From assembly GCF_902832845.1 (NCBI RefSeq), contig NZ_CADFDB010000004.1:124001-188000 (forward strand): a stretch of DNA of 64,000 bases. Direction: 5' to 3'. Positions 8,988 to 17,681 of the stretch are shown here, piece by piece. The first letter of the stretch is position 1. Every line of letters starts with the position of its first letter. Source of the stretch: Burkholderia metallica (GTDB lineage Bacteria; Pseudomonadota; Gammaproteobacteria; Burkholderiales; Burkholderiaceae). Under the pieces are notes generated by a model, which was not told where the DNA came from, ran no database searches, and saw nothing but the letters and a program-made list of their open reading frames with translations. The position numbers and the translations under genes are program-made.

Positions 8988-9896
8988 TCAGGGTCGGTCG
9001 ACCTCGGAGACGAGCCGCGACGACGCGTCGACATCCACTGGCGCGTCACGATGCCGCACGATCACGTTCGCGTCGTGCGCGAGGCGCGCGGCGAGCGTTT
9101 CCGCGATGAACACCGAACGATGCTGCCCGCCCGTGCAGCCGATGGCGACGGTCAGGTAGCTGCGGTTGTCATCGCGGAAGTGCGGCAGCCATTTCATCAG
9201 GAACGCATGGATGTCGTCGATCATCTGGTGGACGATCGGCAGTGCGTCGAGAAAGGCGATGACCGGCTGGTCGAGCCCGGTGAGCGGGCGCAACTCGTGG
9301 TCGTAGTACGGATTCGGCAGCGCGCGCACGTCGAACATCAGGTCGGCGTCGAGCGGCACGCCGCGCTTGAAGCCGAACGACTCGAACATCACCATCAGGT
9401 CGTTGTTCTTCTGCTCGATGAAGCGCTTGACCCACGTGCGCAGCACGTTCGCGCGCAGCGTGCTCGTATCGATCTGGTGACCGAACTCCGCGAGCGGCGC
9501 GACGAGGTGGCGCTCGCGCTCGATCGCTTCCTCGAGCGACGACAGCAGGCCGACGTCGGCGTCGTGCGACAGCGAGCCGGACAGCGGGTGGCGGCGGCGC
9601 GTTTCGGAGAAGCGCTGGATCAGTGCCTGGGTGCTCGCGTTGAGGAACAGCACGCGCACGTCGTGCTCGCGTGACAGCTCGCGGATCAGGCCGGGCATTT
9701 CGTCGAGCGATGCGCTCGAGCGCGCGTCGATCGCGACCGCGAGCCGACGCTTTCCGTCCTCGGCGAGGTAGCGGGCGAGTTCGGGGAGCACGTGCGGCGG
9801 CAGGTTGTCGACGCAGTAATAGCCTGCGTCTTCGAGCGCGTTCAGCGCGACGGACTTGCCTGAGCCGGAGATGCCGGTGATGAGGACGATGCGCAT
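8988..9896 (-). CDS. rapZ: RNase adapter protein RapZ
   Basis: P-loop nucleotide-binding protein; in enteric bacteria it guides RNase E to a small RNA controlling glucosamine-6-phosphate synthase. The 302-residue protein starts [19 protein letters not shown] with Walker A GISGSGKS, then [12 protein letters not shown], and carries the C-terminal RNA-binding segment with [19 protein letters not shown]. The ATG giving MRIVLITG was preferred over one ten codons earlier. It sits downstream of ptsN and hprK, the conserved nitrogen-PTS neighbourhood. Whether it has the enteric sRNA role here is not shown. Confidence 0.94.
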   Translation of the reverse strand: MRIVLITGISGSGKSVALNALEDAGYYCVDNLPPHVLPELARYLAEDGKRRLAVAIDARSSASLDEMPGLIRELSREHDVRVLFLNASTQALIQRFSETRRRHPLSGSLSHDADVGLLSSLEEAIERERHLVAPLAEFGHQIDTSTLRANVLRTWVKRFIEQKNNDLMVMFESFGFKRGVPLDADLMFDVRALPNPYYDHELRPLTGLDQPVIAFLDALPIVHQMIDDIHAFLMKWLPHFRDDNRSYLTVAIGCTGGQHRSVFIAETLAARLAHDANVIVRHRDAPVDVDASSRLVSEVDRP

Positions 9897-9971
9897 GGGA
9901 AGCAGAGAATCCTGACGTTTCATCATAGCACCGGCTCGACGCGTCGGCGTTGCGTGGCCGGCGCGTGCGGG

Positions 9972-10940
9972 TTACACGAGTTTGCCGGGGAACTGACTGT
10001 CGGGATCTTGCATCGCGAGTCGTTGCCGATCCATGAAATCGCGCAACGTGTCGATTCCGCGCAACTGCAGGATCGTATTCCGCACGGCCGCCTCGACGAG
10101 CACCGCGAGGTTGCGGCCGGCCGCAACCTGGATCGTGACCTTGCTGATCGGCAAGCCGAGCACGTCGACGGTCTGGCTTTCGAGCGGCAGGCGCTGGAAT
10201 TCTCCGTCCGGGCGCCGCACGAGCTGGACGATCAGCTTCAGCTTCATTTTCCGCCGCACGGCCGTCTCGCCGAAGATCGTCTTGATGTCGAGCAGGCCGA
10301 GGCCGCGCACTTCGAGCAGGTTCTGCAGCAGTGGCGGGCAGCGCCCTTCGACGAAATCGGGGCCAAGTCGGACGAAATCGACCGCGTCGTCGGCGACGAG
10401 GCCGTGGCCGCGGCTGATCAGCTCGAGACCGAGTTCGCTCTTGCCGAGGCCCGAATCGCCGGTGAGCAGCACGCCCATCCCGAGGATGTCGATGAACACG
10501 CCGTGCAGCGTCGCGCGCGGCGCGAGGATGCGCGACATGTAGAGCCGCAGGCTGTCGATCACCGCGGCGGCCGACATCGGGGTGGTGAACAGCGGGGTCG
10601 ACGAGCGCGTACAGCGCAGCACGAGTTCGGGCGGGGCCGCGGCGCCGCCGGCGACGACGAGGAACGGCGGTTCGAGTGCGATCAGCTCCGCCATGTGGCG
10701 CGAGCGGTCTTCGTCGGTCTGCCGCTGGTAGTAGTCGATTTCGGCTTCGCCGAGCACCTGGATCCGGTTCGGGTGGATCAGGTTCAGGTGGCCGACGAGG
10801 TCGGCGCTCGACGTTGCATTGCCGACGGTGTCGGCCGAAAAGCCGCGCTCCCAGCCTTCATGCCCCGTCAGCCAACTCAGTTTCAGCGTGGCCGCGTTGT
10901 CGTCGAAGATGCTCTGGGCGTTGATGCTGGACGTATCCAT
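9972..10940 (-). CDS. hprK: HPr kinase/phosphorylase
   Basis: Phosphorylates and dephosphorylates the regulatory Ser of HPr-type phosphocarriers. The 322-residue product has the N-terminal HprK domain, Walker [16 protein letters not shown], then [16 protein letters not shown], and the family signature [21 protein letters not shown] (split around residues 200-220). The ATG of [12 protein letters not shown] was chosen as start. It lies between ptsN and rapZ, an order typical of betaproteobacteria that use an incomplete PTS for regulation rather than sugar uptake. Confidence 0.95.
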   Translation of the reverse strand: MDTSSINAQSIFDDNAATLKLSWLTGHEGWERGFSADTVGNATSSADLVGHLNLIHPNRIQVLGEAEIDYYQRQTDEDRSRHMAELIALEPPFLVVAGGAAAPPELVLRCTRSSTPLFTTPMSAAAVIDSLRLYMSRILAPRATLHGVFIDILGMGVLLTGDSGLGKSELGLELISRGHGLVADDAVDFVRLGPDFVEGRCPPLLQNLLEVRGLGLLDIKTIFGETAVRRKMKLKLIVQLVRRPDGEFQRLPLESQTVDVLGLPISKVTIQVAAGRNLAVLVEAAVRNTILQLRGIDTLRDFMDRQRLAMQDPDSQFPGKLV

Positions 10941-11069
10941 GACTCTCGTCACTCCAATGAGCCGGTGCGTGCGCGCGGCGACGGACGTCGCCATGCCGGG
11001 CCGGCGCCGGGCGGCCCTGAACGGCGGCGTGTGCCGCCGCGTACGGGAAAATATACCGCCCGGATCAAC

Positions 11070-11525
11070 TCAAGGTTGCCACTGAGTGAGCAGGCGATGC
11101 AACTCGGCGATATCCGTTTCGTTGTGCAGACGCTCGCGCGCGTCGCGATCGGACAGCAGTTGCGCGATTTCCGACAGGATCTCGAGGTGCTGCTGGGTGG
11201 CTTGCTCGGGCACGAGCAGGAAGATCAGGAGGCCGACCGGCTGGCCGTCGGGGGCTTCGAACGGGATCGCGTCGGCGAGCCGGACGAACGCGGCGAGCGG
11301 GTGCTTGAGGCCCTTGATGCGCCCGTGCGGGATCGCGACGCCTTCGCCGAGCCCGGTCGAGCCGAGGCGCTCGCGCGCGAACAGATTGTCCGTGACGGTG
11401 CTGCGGGCGATGCCGTTCTGATTCTCGAACATCAGCCCGGCTTGTTCGAACACGCGTTTCTTGCTGGTGACTGAGAGGTCGATGACGACGTTCTCTATGG
11501 GCAGGATTTTGGCTAGGCGATTCAT
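11070..11525 (-). CDS. ptsN: PTS IIA-like nitrogen regulatory protein
   Basis: EIIA-Ntr, terminal phosphoacceptor of the nitrogen phosphotransferase branch, linking carbon, nitrogen and potassium physiology. The 151-residue PTS_EIIA_2 domain begins MNRLAKILPIENVVIDLSV and carries the phosphorylated His in LGEGVAIPHGRI, with FLLVPEQATQQHLEILSEIAQL near the end. The start was set at MNRLAK; an upstream in-frame extension is not conserved in character. It is downstream of hpf and rpoN, the standard rpoN cluster. Confidence 0.95.
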   Translation of the reverse strand: MNRLAKILPIENVVIDLSVTSKKRVFEQAGLMFENQNGIARSTVTDNLFARERLGSTGLGEGVAIPHGRIKGLKHPLAAFVRLADAIPFEAPDGQPVGLLIFLLVPEQATQQHLEILSEIAQLLSDRDARERLHNETDIAELHRLLTQWQP

Positions 11526-11730
11526 GTTGGCAGGCGGTTGGGCGGCCTGGGGTCTCCTTGCTGCGGCAGACTGATTTTCCATGTTCGGCGATATCAAGGC
11601 ATGTGGCATCGGCAACCTGCAACGCAGCTACCGCATCCAACGCCCCCCGGCGATAACCGGAACATTATAGAGCACAGCCGCGTGCGTGGCGCAGCGCGGA
11701 CGGACCGGTTGCACCACTGCGCTCAGTCGC

Positions 11731-11755
11731 AAAAAAAACGCCCGGCGAACCGGGC
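11731..11755 (-). terminator. Intrinsic terminator after hpf
   Basis: On the minus strand GCCCGG-TTCG-CCGGGC forms a stable hairpin (11740-11755) followed by GUUUUUUUU, 22 nt past the hpf stop. It separates hpf from ptsN. Confidence 0.92.
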
Positions 11756-11777
11756 GACGTGTGTGCTGCAGTGAAGT

Positions 11778-12137
11778 TTACTGCGGCGGCAGTTCGATCT
11801 GGTCGATCGACGGTTGAAGCTTGATCGGGTCGTGCGCGTGCGTTTGCAGGCGCTCCATGTGCTTGACGACCTGGCGGTCCAGCTTGTCGATCAGCAGGTC
11901 GATCGCCGCGTACAGGTTACCGTTCGCGCTTTCGACGAAGATGTCCTTGCCCTTCAGGTGCAGGTTGATTTCCGCACGCTGCTGCTTGTCCTTTTCCTTG
12001 TGGTTGTCGACCGAGAGGATCACAGTGCCATCGATCACCTGATCGCTATGCCGTAGCACCCGGTCCAGCTTGGTGATCACGTATTCGCGAATGGCAGGCG
12101 TGACTTCGAGATGATGTCCACTGATCTTCAGGTTCAT
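11778..12137 (-). CDS. hpf: Ribosome hibernation promoting factor
   Basis: Binds the 30S decoding centre in stationary phase and promotes inactive ribosome dimers. The 119-residue length matches the short HPF/YhbH form linked to rpoN. The sequence begins [20 protein letters not shown] and includes the conserved basic block [21 protein letters not shown]. The start ATG has GGAG eight bases upstream. It follows rpoN after 158 nt and is ended by a strong terminator. Confidence 0.94.
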   Translation of the reverse strand: MNLKISGHHLEVTPAIREYVITKLDRVLRHSDQVIDGTVILSVDNHKEKDKQQRAEINLHLKGKDIFVESANGNLYAAIDLLIDKLDRQVVKHMERLQTHAHDPIKLQPSIDQIELPPQ

Positions 12138-12295
12138 AGTGCTTCTCCAAGCGAGTGACCACCCGGCCGCATCGAGGCGGCGCTCCGGTCGACTTGCCCA
12201 TGCCGCACGTGGCGGCATATCGCGGACAGGTCGCCCGGCCTGTTCCCCGTGTGCGCGGTGGCCGGAACACGCCTGCCGCCGGGCAGGCAGCAGGC

Positions 12296-13801
12296 TTAAA
12301 GAGACTTGCGCAGATTCACTGCCGGGATCTTGAGGGCTTCGCGATATTTCGCAACCGTGCGGCGTGCGACCACGAAACCCTGTTCTGCCAGCAGCTCGGC
12401 AATGCGGCTGTCCGAAAGTGGCGATTTTGGGTCTTCAGCTCCTATCAGTTGCTTGATGAGGGCTCGGATGGCGGTCGACGAAGCGGCGCCACCGGTGTCG
12501 GTCGAAACGTGAGATCCGAAGAAGTACTTAAATTCAAGCGTCCCGAACGGGGTCAGCATGTACTTCCCGGTTGTCACACGGCTGACAGTCGACTCGTGTA
12601 GGCCCAGCGTATCAGCTATTTCCCGCAAAACCAAGGGGCGCATGGCAATTTCACCGTGCGCAAAGAAGTTCTTCTGACGCTCGACAATGGCCTGCGCGAC
12701 ACGCAGGATCGTGTCGAATCGCTGCTGGATGTTCTTGATCAGCCAGCGTGCTTCCTGCAGCTGTTGCTTGAGCGAACCGGCCGACGGATCGCCGCGGCTG
12801 TTGCGCAGGATGTTCGCGTAGAGGCTGTTGATCCGCAGGCGTGGCACGACGTCCGGATTGAGCTCCGCGAGCCATCCCTGGCCGGCCTTCTTCACGATGA
12901 TGTCGGGCACGACGTAGTCGGCCTCGGCCCTGCCGTAGGCGGCGCCGGGGAACGGCTCCAGCGAGCGGATCAGCGCGTGCGCGTCGCGCAGCGCGTCGTC
13001 GCTCGCCTTCAGGTGCTTGCGCAGCCGCGTGAAATCGCGGGCGGCGAGCAGTTCGAGATGCTGCGACACGATCTCGAGCGCGAGCGTGCGTGTCGGGGAC
13101 GGATCGAGGCGCACCAGCTGCAGCTTCAGGCATTCGGAGGCCGAGCGGGCGCCGACGCCGGCCGGGTCGAAGCTGTGCAGCAGCGCGAGCGCCGCGTTCA
13201 GTTCGTCGCAGTCGATTTCCAGCTCGGGCGGCAGGTCGGCGAGCACTTCGTCGAGCGTCGCGGTCAGGTAGCCGTCGTCGTCGAGCGACTCGATCAGGAA
13301 CATCACGAGCGCGCGATCGCGCGGGCTGGCCTGCGTGACGCGCAACTGCGCGGACAGATGGTCGCGCAGCGACGTCGCCGCTTCCTGTACCTGCAGCGGC
13401 GGGAGGTCGTCGTCGTCGGACGCGCCGCTCGAGCGGCCGAATTCATCGAGGTTCCACTGCGGGCCGTCGTTGCCGTCGCCGGACGCGTAACCGTCGTATT
13501 CATCCGCGCCGGCCGGCTCGTCGCGCTCGTTGCGATCGCTCGACGAACTGCTGCCGTTCGTCGCGGCGGGCTCGGTGTTCGATGCGGGCGGTGTCTGCGC
13601 GATCAGCGATCCGTCTGCCGCGACCCGCAACGGGCTCGCGATCCATTCGTCGTCGTTCTCGAGCAGCGGGTTCTGCGCGACGGCCATCGCGACTTCCTGC
13701 TGCAATTCGAGCGTCGACAACTGCAGGAGCCGGATCGACTGCTGTAGCTGGGGCGTCAGCGCCAGATGTTGCGACAGGCGGAGTTGAAGGCTGGCTTTCA
13801 T
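12296..13801 (-). CDS. rpoN: RNA polymerase sigma-54 factor
   Basis: Sigma factor for -24/-12 promoters needing enhancer-binding activators. The 501-residue protein has region I starting [21 protein letters not shown], an acidic and Ser/Gly-rich region II (about residues 70-140), the core-binding region, the -12-binding HTH ([17 protein letters not shown]), and the RpoN box [10 protein letters not shown] near the end. The ATG at MKASLQ is the family start. Upstream is lptB, downstream hpf. The 3' end (roughly 12296-12660) is clearly less GC-rich than the rest of the gene. Confidence 0.96.
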   Translation of the reverse strand: MKASLQLRLSQHLALTPQLQQSIRLLQLSTLELQQEVAMAVAQNPLLENDDEWIASPLRVAADGSLIAQTPPASNTEPAATNGSSSSSDRNERDEPAGADEYDGYASGDGNDGPQWNLDEFGRSSGASDDDDLPPLQVQEAATSLRDHLSAQLRVTQASPRDRALVMFLIESLDDDGYLTATLDEVLADLPPELEIDCDELNAALALLHSFDPAGVGARSASECLKLQLVRLDPSPTRTLALEIVSQHLELLAARDFTRLRKHLKASDDALRDAHALIRSLEPFPGAAYGRAEADYVVPDIIVKKAGQGWLAELNPDVVPRLRINSLYANILRNSRGDPSAGSLKQQLQEARWLIKNIQQRFDTILRVAQAIVERQKNFFAHGEIAMRPLVLREIADTLGLHESTVSRVTTGKYMLTPFGTLEFKYFFGSHVSTDTGGAASSTAIRALIKQLIGAEDPKSPLSDSRIAELLAEQGFVVARRTVAKYREALKIPAVNLRKSL

Positions 13802-13960
13802 GGCGAGGAGGGAGTCATACCGGCAGTTTGCCACGACCCAGGCGCGTTGAGCCATCCGCGATTACGCGCGGCGCGCCGCCCGGCCGCGGGCATGGCCGCG
13901 AAGCGGCACGCGGCCCCGCGCGGCGACGCCGGGCGGGGTGCAGCCAGCGACGAGGGAGAG

Positions 13961-14737
13961 TTACATGCGGAAGTGTTCGCCGAGGTACACGCGGCGCACG
14001 CTTTCGTTTTCGATGATTTCGCTCGGTGCGCCGGCGGCGAGCACCGAACCGTCGCTGATGATGTACGCGTGGTCGCAGATGCCGAGCGTTTCGCGGACGT
14101 TGTGATCGGTGATCAGCACGCCGATGTTGCGCTGCTTCAGGAACTTGACGATCTTCTGGATCTCGAGCACCGCGATCGGGTCGACGCCGGCGAACGGCTC
14201 GTCGAGCAGGATGAAGTTCGGGTTGGTGGCCAGCGCACGCGCGATTTCGACGCGGCGCCGCTCGCCGCCCGACAGCGACAGCGCGGGGTTCTCGCGCAGG
14301 TGGGCGATCTGCAGCTCGTCGAGCAGCGCCTCGGCGCGCGACGAGATCGCGTCCTTCGACAGCCGCTTGCCGTCGTCGCCGTGCTGCAGCTCGAGCACCG
14401 CGCGGATGTTTTCCTCGACGGTCAGCTTGCGGAACACCGACGCTTCCTGCGGCAGATATGACAGGCCGAGCGATGCGCGCTTGTGGATCGGCAGCAGGCT
14501 GATCGAGCTGCCGTTCAGCGAGATCTCGCCCGCGTCGAGCGGCACGAGGCCGACGATCATGTAGAACGACGTGGTCTTGCCCGCGCCGTTCGGGCCGAGC
14601 AGGCCGACGACTTCGCCGCTCTTCACGTCGAGCGACACGTCCTTGACGACCGTGCGCGAGCCGTAGCGCTTTTTCAGATTGCGGACGACGAGCGAGCTCG
14701 TCGTGCCGGCCGGCTGGCGGTTCGGTAGCGCGTTCAT
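13961..14737 (-). CDS. lptB: LPS export ABC transporter ATP-binding protein
   Basis: ATPase of the LptB2FGC complex that drives LPS extraction from the inner membrane. The 258-residue protein has Walker [11 protein letters not shown]-loop YLPQEASVF, signature LSGGERRR, Walker [14 protein letters not shown] and switch His in ITDHNVRE. Its ATG overlaps the lptA stop (4-nt overlap), so translation is coupled in the kdsD-kdsC-lptC-lptA-lptB run. rpoN follows 159 nt later, as in most proteobacteria. Confidence 0.97.
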   Translation of the reverse strand: MNALPNRQPAGTTSSLVVRNLKKRYGSRTVVKDVSLDVKSGEVVGLLGPNGAGKTTSFYMIVGLVPLDAGEISLNGSSISLLPIHKRASLGLSYLPQEASVFRKLTVEENIRAVLELQHGDDGKRLSKDAISSRAEALLDELQIAHLRENPALSLSGGERRRVEIARALATNPNFILLDEPFAGVDPIAVLEIQKIVKFLKQRNIGVLITDHNVRETLGICDHAYIISDGSVLAAGAPSEIIENESVRRVYLGEHFRM

Positions 14738-15399
14738 TGGCCGGGCGCTCCCTGGATCGTGGTCGACGGCGACAGCTTCGCCGGCGCGCCGTTCAGCGGC
14801 GCGGGGCCGCCGCTCTTCGGCGACAGCATCGCGCGCACGCGGCCGTTCGGGTTGCCCGGCGCGGCGACGTCCTTGCCGCCCTTCGCGGTGTAGAAGTCGC
14901 GCTGGCCGTCGTACGTGATCACGCTGCCGTGCACCGTATCGGCGACGGTCGACGTGCCCTGCAGGCGGCGCACGGTCGCGGCGGTGGTCAGCGTGGTCAG
15001 GTCCTGCTTGCCGTCGTAGTCGATGCGCTCGGCGTCGCCGTCGATGTACTCGTCGAGGCCTTCGCGCTTCTGGCGGAACGTCGCGTGCTTCTTGCCGCTG
15101 CCGAACGAGGTCGCGTACTGATAGCCTTCCGGGTCCTGGCGCACTTCGACGCGATCGCCCTTGATGATGATCGTGCCCTTCGTGATCACGACGTTGCCGG
15201 TCGCGACCGTGACCTGCTTCAGATCGTCATAGGTCAGGTTGTCGGCCTCGACGTTGATCGGCTTGTTCTGGTCGGCCTTCTCGGCATGGGCGAGCGGCGC
15301 CAGCCCGGCCAGCGGGAGCGCCACGAGCGTCGCGACGAGCGCGGCGCGGACGGCGCGCGCAGCGCCGCCGGAAATCTGTCGAGGGAACGGTTCGTTCAT
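14734..15399 (-). CDS. lptA: LPS transport periplasmic protein LptA
   Basis: Forms the periplasmic bridge carrying LPS from LptC to LptD. A signal peptide (hydrophobic [21 protein letters not shown]) precedes the OstA core beginning [19 protein letters not shown] with repeated '[19 protein letters not shown]' strands; the C-terminus is Pro/Gly-rich. Two starts are possible: ATG at 15399 (used here, giving an ordinary signal peptide) or GTG at 15423, which would overlap the lptC stop as GTGA and add eight residues. Neither has a strong ribosome-binding site. Confidence 0.92.
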   Translation of the reverse strand: MNEPFPRQISGGAARAVRAALVATLVALPLAGLAPLAHAEKADQNKPINVEADNLTYDDLKQVTVATGNVVITKGTIIIKGDRVEVRQDPEGYQYATSFGSGKKHATFRQKREGLDEYIDGDAERIDYDGKQDLTTLTTAATVRRLQGTSTVADTVHGSVITYDGQRDFYTAKGGKDVAAPGNPNGRVRAMLSPKSGGPAPLNGAPAKLSPSTTIQGAPGQ

Positions 15400-15419
15400 G
15401 CAGTCACGTGAGGGATGCG

Positions 15420-16034
15420 TCACTTGGGTTGACCTTTCGAGCCGCCGGATGCGTCCTGCGCGGCAATCGTGCCGCGCACGTTGCCGTAAAGCTCGATGAC
15501 CCGGGTGACGTTGTTGTACTTCATGCCGTCGGTCGCGTTGACGAGCGACAGGCCGCGCTGAAGTTTAACCGGCTTTTCAGTCTGGATCACATCGTCATTG
15601 ACGAAGATCCGGAAATGCTGCGAATCGGCCTGCATCTGCGGATCGCCGCCGCCGGCCGCGCGCAGGATCCGCGCGTCGTCGTACAAGTCGACGATCGACA
15701 CGTCGCCGTTGACGGTGCCGCGCTTCGCGGTGGTCGTCACGACCGGCTTGCCGGGCTGGAATGCGCGCATGGCCGGATCGGTCAGGTCGCTGGCTTCGGT
15801 GTCTTCGTAATGGATCAGCTTCGCGGCCGTCAGCCGGTACTGGGTCGAGCCCGACTGGTCGAGCTCGGTGACCGAGAAGTTTTCCGCGAAATAGTCGGGC
15901 GTATGGCGCTTGGGCTGCGCGACGCCCTCGCCGGGCGGCGGCAGCGTGGCCTGCAGCAGCCACCAGGTGATGCCCGCGAGCGCGGCGACCGCGACGAGCG
16001 GCAGCAGCTGGGTCCAGCGGAAATGCGTGTTCAT
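15420..16034 (-). CDS. lptC: LPS export protein LptC
   Basis: Bitopic inner-membrane partner of LptB2FG that passes LPS to LptA. The 204-residue protein has one N-terminal membrane segment (LLPLVAVAALAGITWWLL) and then the OstA-like beta jellyroll typical of the family (e.g. YFAENFSVTELDQSGSTQYR and DGMKYNNVTRVIELYGNVRG). It begins 4 nt after kdsC and runs up to lptA, placing Kdo synthesis and LPS transport in one transcript. Confidence 0.93.
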   Translation of the reverse strand: MNTHFRWTQLLPLVAVAALAGITWWLLQATLPPPGEGVAQPKRHTPDYFAENFSVTELDQSGSTQYRLTAAKLIHYEDTEASDLTDPAMRAFQPGKPVVTTTAKRGTVNGDVSIVDLYDDARILRAAGGGDPQMQADSQHFRIFVNDDVIQTEKPVKLQRGLSLVNATDGMKYNNVTRVIELYGNVRGTIAAQDASGGSKGQPK

Positions 16035-16037
16035 CCG

Positions 16038-16574
16038 TCAGGCTCCGCAGGCGGCTGCGAGCAGCGCATCGTAGCGGCGCTGCGCGCGCAGGATCGCGTC
16101 GCAGACTTCGCGCACCGCGCCGTGGCCGCCGCGGGCTTCGGCCACCCAGTGCGCGCGGGCGATCACCTCGGGGTGCGCATTCGCGGGGGCGGTCGCGAAG
16201 CCGCAGCGCAGCATCACGGGCAGGTCGGGCCAGTCGTCGCCCATGTAGCCGCACTGGTCGGCGCCGACGCCGAGCGATGCGATCAGGTCGGCGAACACTG
16301 TGAGTTTGTTCTCGACGCCCTGGAACAGATGTGCGATCTTCATTTCCTTCGCGCGCGCCGCGACGATGTCGGAGCGGCGGCCCGTGATGATCGCGGTCGC
16401 GATGCCGGCTTCGCCGAGCAGCTTCACACCGTGGCCGTCGAGCGAATTGAACGACTTCATCGTGTCGCCGGCCGCGGTAAACAGCAGGCCGCCGTCGGTC
16501 AGTACGCCGTCGACGTCGAAAATCATCAGCTTCACGCGGCTTGCGCGTTCGGCCGCAGTCAGTGCCGCGCTCAT
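16038..16574 (-). CDS. kdsC: 3-deoxy-D-manno-octulosonate 8-phosphate phosphatase
   Basis: HAD-type C0 phosphatase that releases Kdo from Kdo-8-phosphate for LPS inner-core synthesis. In 178 residues: nucleophile motif MIFDVDGVLTDG, motif II AIITGRRSDIV, and the terminal Asp motif YMGDDWPDLPVM. No cap domain, as expected for KdsC. The ATG overlaps the kdsD stop by one base (TGATG), so the two are translationally coupled. Confidence 0.95.
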   Translation of the reverse strand: MSAALTAAERASRVKLMIFDVDGVLTDGGLLFTAAGDTMKSFNSLDGHGVKLLGEAGIATAIITGRRSDIVAARAKEMKIAHLFQGVENKLTVFADLIASLGVGADQCGYMGDDWPDLPVMLRCGFATAPANAHPEVIARAHWVAEARGGHGAVREVCDAILRAQRRYDALLAAACGA

Positions 16575-17557
16575 CAGATCACCTTCTTCGAAAACAGGTC
16601 GTGCATGTTCAGCGCGCCGATCAGCACGCCGTCGGCATCGACCACGAGCATCTGGTTGATCCGGTGGCGCTCCATCAGTTCCACGGCCTCGACCGCCAGG
16701 TGATCCGGCGCGATCGTGCGCGGGTCGCGCGTCATCACTTCGGTGATCGGCAGCGTGCGGAAGTCGCCGTCGCGCGCGAGCACGCGGCGCAGGTCGCCGT
16801 CCGTGAAGATGCCGGCGACCTTGCCGCCGGCGTCGACCACGGCCGTCATGCCGAGGCGCTTCGCGGTGATCTGGAACAGCGCGTCCGACAGCGTCGCGTC
16901 GAGCCCGACGGACGGGACGTCGTCGCCCGAGCGCATCACGTCGCGCACGTAGGTGAGCAGGCGCCGGCCGAGCGCGCCGCCCGGGTGCGAGCGCGCGAAA
17001 TCTTCCGAACCGAAGCCGCGCGCGTCGAGCACTGCGACGGCGAGCGCGTCGCCGAGCGCGAGCGCGGCGGTCGTGCTCGCGGTGGGCGCGAGGTTCAGCG
17101 GGCACGCCTCTTTCGAGACCGCGGCGTTCAGGTTCACGTCGGCAAGCGTGCCGAGGCTCGACCCCGCGCGGCCCGTGATTGCGATCAGCTTCGCGCCGAT
17201 CCGCTTCACGAGCGGCAGGATCGCGACGAGTTCTTCGGATTCGCCCGAATAGGAAATGCCGATGAAGACGTCGTCGGAGGTGACCATCCCGAGGTCGCCG
17301 TGGCTGGCCTCGGCAGGGTGGACGAAGAAGGCCGGCGTGCCGGTGCTGGCCAGCGTGGCCGCGATCTTGCGGGCGATATGCCCCGATTTGCCGATGCCGG
17401 ACACCACCACGCGGCCGCGGCAGCCGAGCAGCAGCGCGACGGCCTGGACGAAGCCGCCGTCGAGCTGGTCGCGCAGCGCGCGCACGGCGTCCGCCTCGAT
17501 GTCGAGCACGTCGCGGGCGAGCGCGAGCGCCCGATCATCATTGATTTTCGCTATCAT
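16574..17557 (-). CDS. kdsD: Arabinose-5-phosphate isomerase
   Basis: Converts ribulose 5-phosphate to arabinose 5-phosphate, first step of Kdo synthesis. The 327-residue protein has an N-terminal SIS domain (VVVSGIGKSGHIARKIAATL, FFVHPAEASHGDLGM, ISYSGESEELV, and the active-site ARSHPGGALGRRLL) and two C-terminal CBS domains (FTDGDLRR, then INQMLVVDADGVLIGALNMHDLF). The start MIAKINDDRAL is preceded by a region open upstream but unlike the family. It heads the LPS operon and is divergent from the antiporter gene. Confidence 0.96.
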   Translation of the reverse strand: MIAKINDDRALALARDVLDIEADAVRALRDQLDGGFVQAVALLLGCRGRVVVSGIGKSGHIARKIAATLASTGTPAFFVHPAEASHGDLGMVTSDDVFIGISYSGESEELVAILPLVKRIGAKLIAITGRAGSSLGTLADVNLNAAVSKEACPLNLAPTASTTAALALGDALAVAVLDARGFGSEDFARSHPGGALGRRLLTYVRDVMRSGDDVPSVGLDATLSDALFQITAKRLGMTAVVDAGGKVAGIFTDGDLRRVLARDGDFRTLPITEVMTRDPRTIAPDHLAVEAVELMERHRINQMLVVDADGVLIGALNMHDLFSKKVI

Positions 17558-17681
17558 GCGCGGAGTATAGCAAAGGCGTTTGTTCGCCGCGCCGGGCTTC
17601 GGACTTGTCCGATTGTGCCCGTCCACCGCCACCACCCGCGCCCGCATTGCCGTGGCCCCGACGAACGAGGACGCTTCGCCT

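Noticed and set aside
16575-17105. A long N-terminal extension of KdsC reading through kdsD
   Set aside because: KdsC homology begins at MSAALTAAERAS; the upstream part is an out-of-frame reading of kdsD.
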